Below, piece after piece: positions 62,961 to 64,000 of a DNA stretch of 64,000 nt. Position 1 is the stretch's first letter. Every line of letters starts with the position of its first letter. The notes under the pieces were generated by a model that was given only the letters and a program-made list of their open reading frames with translations, ran no database searches and was not told the origin of the DNA. The stretch comes from Bdellovibrionales bacterium GWA2_49_15. GTDB taxonomy: Bacteria > Bdellovibrionota > Bacteriovoracia > Bacteriovoracales > Bacteriovoracaceae. The stretch covers positions 288,982 to 352,981 of the forward strand of contig MEPP01000001.1 of assembly GCA_001769855.1 (NCBI GenBank), written 5' to 3'. The position numbers were made by a program, and so were the translations under genes.

Positions 62961-64000
62961 ATGTTCTTAAAGTCCTGTTATTCCCTACTTTTGGCATTCA
63001 TGCTGATGGGTGCGACGGTGCCTTCTTTGGGCGCAACCGATGCCCAGACCACCGTGCAGGCACTGGAATCCTCCGCCGCGTGGAAGAAGTTAAATTCCCA
63101 CACCAAGGCCATTCAAAATAATATCCTGATTCACCTGATCACCAAAAGCATCAGCAATATCGAAAGCTGGGGCGTTGATTCAGTGGAGCTGGGAATCAGT
63201 GACGGGCTGATCGCCAAGGTCATCTTTACCGTCAATCGTTCGGTGGAAAAAAATGACAACTCCACCGGGCCGGCGGATAAATTTCTGGTGCGCGACACTT
63301 TAAAAATCGGCATGCGCCTCGGCTTTGGCTACGTCGTCTCGGGGGATGTGGCCTTGATCCGCCAGTACTCCCTGATCTACCCGGTGGCCACCAAGCGCGA
63401 GGGGGCCTTTCACAACAAATTTATCGCCAACCTCTTTCTCCCCTATCACGTGGCCAAAAATAAGCTCCCTCCCAAATACGTTCTTCTGATCGAGGACTCT
63501 CTGGAGGGCCGCGGGCGCGTGAATATTGGAGGTCTCATCAACTTCCCGGTGGGGCTCGATACCCGGCTTTCCGCCATCCATCTCCACCGCACCTTTTACG
63601 ATGCCAAAGACAGCGACTCCATGTTGATTTTCGACGATCAGTCCCGCTCCACCAAAGTGGCCACCGAGCTCTACGCCGGCCTTTCGAGTATCAATCTCCC
63701 GATGTTTAACGGCTCGCTGGAAAGCGGCGAACTCAATCGTCAGTATGTGCGAATTCCCCGCACCGTCTTGGACAAGAACACCGCCGCCGCCGATTCAATC
63801 TCGCTCGGCATGTGGGAAAATAACCTGGCGGGCATTAAAAAATTCGGAACTCTGCGCCTGCTGGATGATACCTTTATCGAAAAATATTATCGCTACACCA
63901 TCTTCGGCCTGGCCTACGTGGAGGCCAGAAATCGCGAGGATCACTTCACTGAAACCATTCCCGTTCCCGGCCAACCTGACCCTGGCGTCTACGAGCACTA
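62961..64000 (+). CDS. Exported protein of unknown function (3' end outside window)
   Basis: An open frame from ATG 62961 to the window end (346 codons) with no stop. GATGAGG stands just before the ATG. The signal peptide MFLKSCYSLLLAFMLMGA is followed by a cleavage site near LGA-TDA. The mature part is mixed alpha/beta with strand-like blocks (LGFGYVVSGDVALIRQYSLIYPVAT; RVNIGGLINFPVGLD) and no cysteine, suggesting a periplasmic or outer-membrane protein. The family is not recognised. It may continue well beyond the window. Confidence 0.7.
   Translation, partial: MFLKSCYSLLLAFMLMGATVPSLGATDAQTTVQALESSAAWKKLNSHTKAIQNNILIHLITKSISNIESWGVDSVELGISDGLIAKVIFTVNRSVEKNDNSTGPADKFLVRDTLKIGMRLGFGYVVSGDVALIRQYSLIYPVATKREGAFHNKFIANLFLPYHVAKNKLPPKYVLLIEDSLEGRGRVNIGGLINFPVGLDTRLSAIHLHRTFYDAKDSDSMLIFDDQSRSTKVATELYAGLSSINLPMFNGSLESGELNRQYVRIPRTVLDKNTAAADSISLGMWENNLAGIKKFGTLRLLDDTFIEKYYRYTIFGLAYVEARNREDHFTETIPVPGQPDPGVYEH

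Noticed and set aside
62903-63121. 72-codon plus-strand frame near the right end
   Set aside because: It overlaps, in another frame, the exported protein starting at 62961, which has a signal peptide, a ribosome site and 346 open codons.
1-64000. tRNA, rRNA, CRISPR arrays, complete insertion sequences or prophage genes
   Set aside because: Looked for characteristic repeats, cloverleaf-like stretches and transposase or phage motifs by eye; none were convincing. The Bor-like gene alone is not evidence of a prophage.

Overview
The window looks like a chromosomal segment of a predatory-type Gram-negative bacterium of the Bdellovibrionota (old deltaproteobacteria). This is inferred from gene content: many exported, lipid-anchored and outer-membrane proteins of unknown function, a Nudix plus metallo-beta-lactamase fusion, a TatT-like TRAP T-component, a FliA-type sigma factor, and coding DNA of roughly even base composition. 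No rRNA, tRNA, CRISPR array, prophage or complete insertion sequence was seen. I recognised about 44 protein-coding genes plus one broken gene; two genes are cut by the window ends.

Layout. 1-8.4 kb: the 3' end of a probable beta-propeller protein, then two tandem, translationally coupled giant LamG-type lipoproteins. 8.4-12.8 kb (minus): outer-membrane and periplasmic proteins, including a beta-barrel plus lipoprotein pair and a TatT-like protein, with two clear hairpin terminators. 13.0-19.2 kb (minus): a compact leucine-catabolism operon (carboxyltransferase, enoyl-CoA hydratase family, biotin carboxylase, separate biotin carrier, HMG-CoA lyase), followed by two overlapping small lipoprotein genes, one Bor-like. 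19.3-24.2 kb: a beta-helix protein, a FliA-like sigma factor without a recognisable region 3, and a 921-residue exported protein. 24.6-27.8 kb: acetyl-CoA synthetase and a Nudix-MBL fusion. 27.9-35.7 kb: a complete kdpFABCDE potassium-uptake operon, including the 27-codon kdpF.

35.8-42.7 kb: a metallophosphoesterase, an exported protein with a possible TULIP-like C-terminus, a thiolase preceded by a very large inverted repeat, a DUF523 protein, and an exported zinc-metalloprotease-like protein overlapping a small protein with EF-hand-like loops. 43.0-49.8 kb: an Rrf2-regulated SUF iron-sulphur operon (rrf2-sufB-sufC-sufD-sufS-nfu-dus) with operator-like inverted repeats upstream. 49.8-57.2 kb: an OmpA-family protein, an RDD membrane protein, an HNH endonuclease, a single-domain response regulator and a 1372-residue CheB-CheR-PAS-histidine kinase-receiver hybrid. 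57.3-64 kb: a trypsin-like protease, a 944-residue multi-TM exported protein, a frameshifted second copy of the HNH gene, an HExxH protein, a second hairpin repeat and the 5' part of another exported protein.

How the parts fit. The leucine operon yields acetyl-CoA and acetoacetate, and the thiolase and acetyl-CoA synthetase serve the same acyl-CoA pool, as expected for an organism that consumes amino acids. Kdp and Suf are stress and starvation systems with their regulators encoded alongside. I did not find one unmistakably new multi-gene system. The most promising unexplained items are the GGTGCC-ended hairpins, the HNH gene pair, the protease plus EF-hand pair, the chemotaxis-kinase hybrid with its solo receiver, and the run of convergent genes that abut with no room for terminators.
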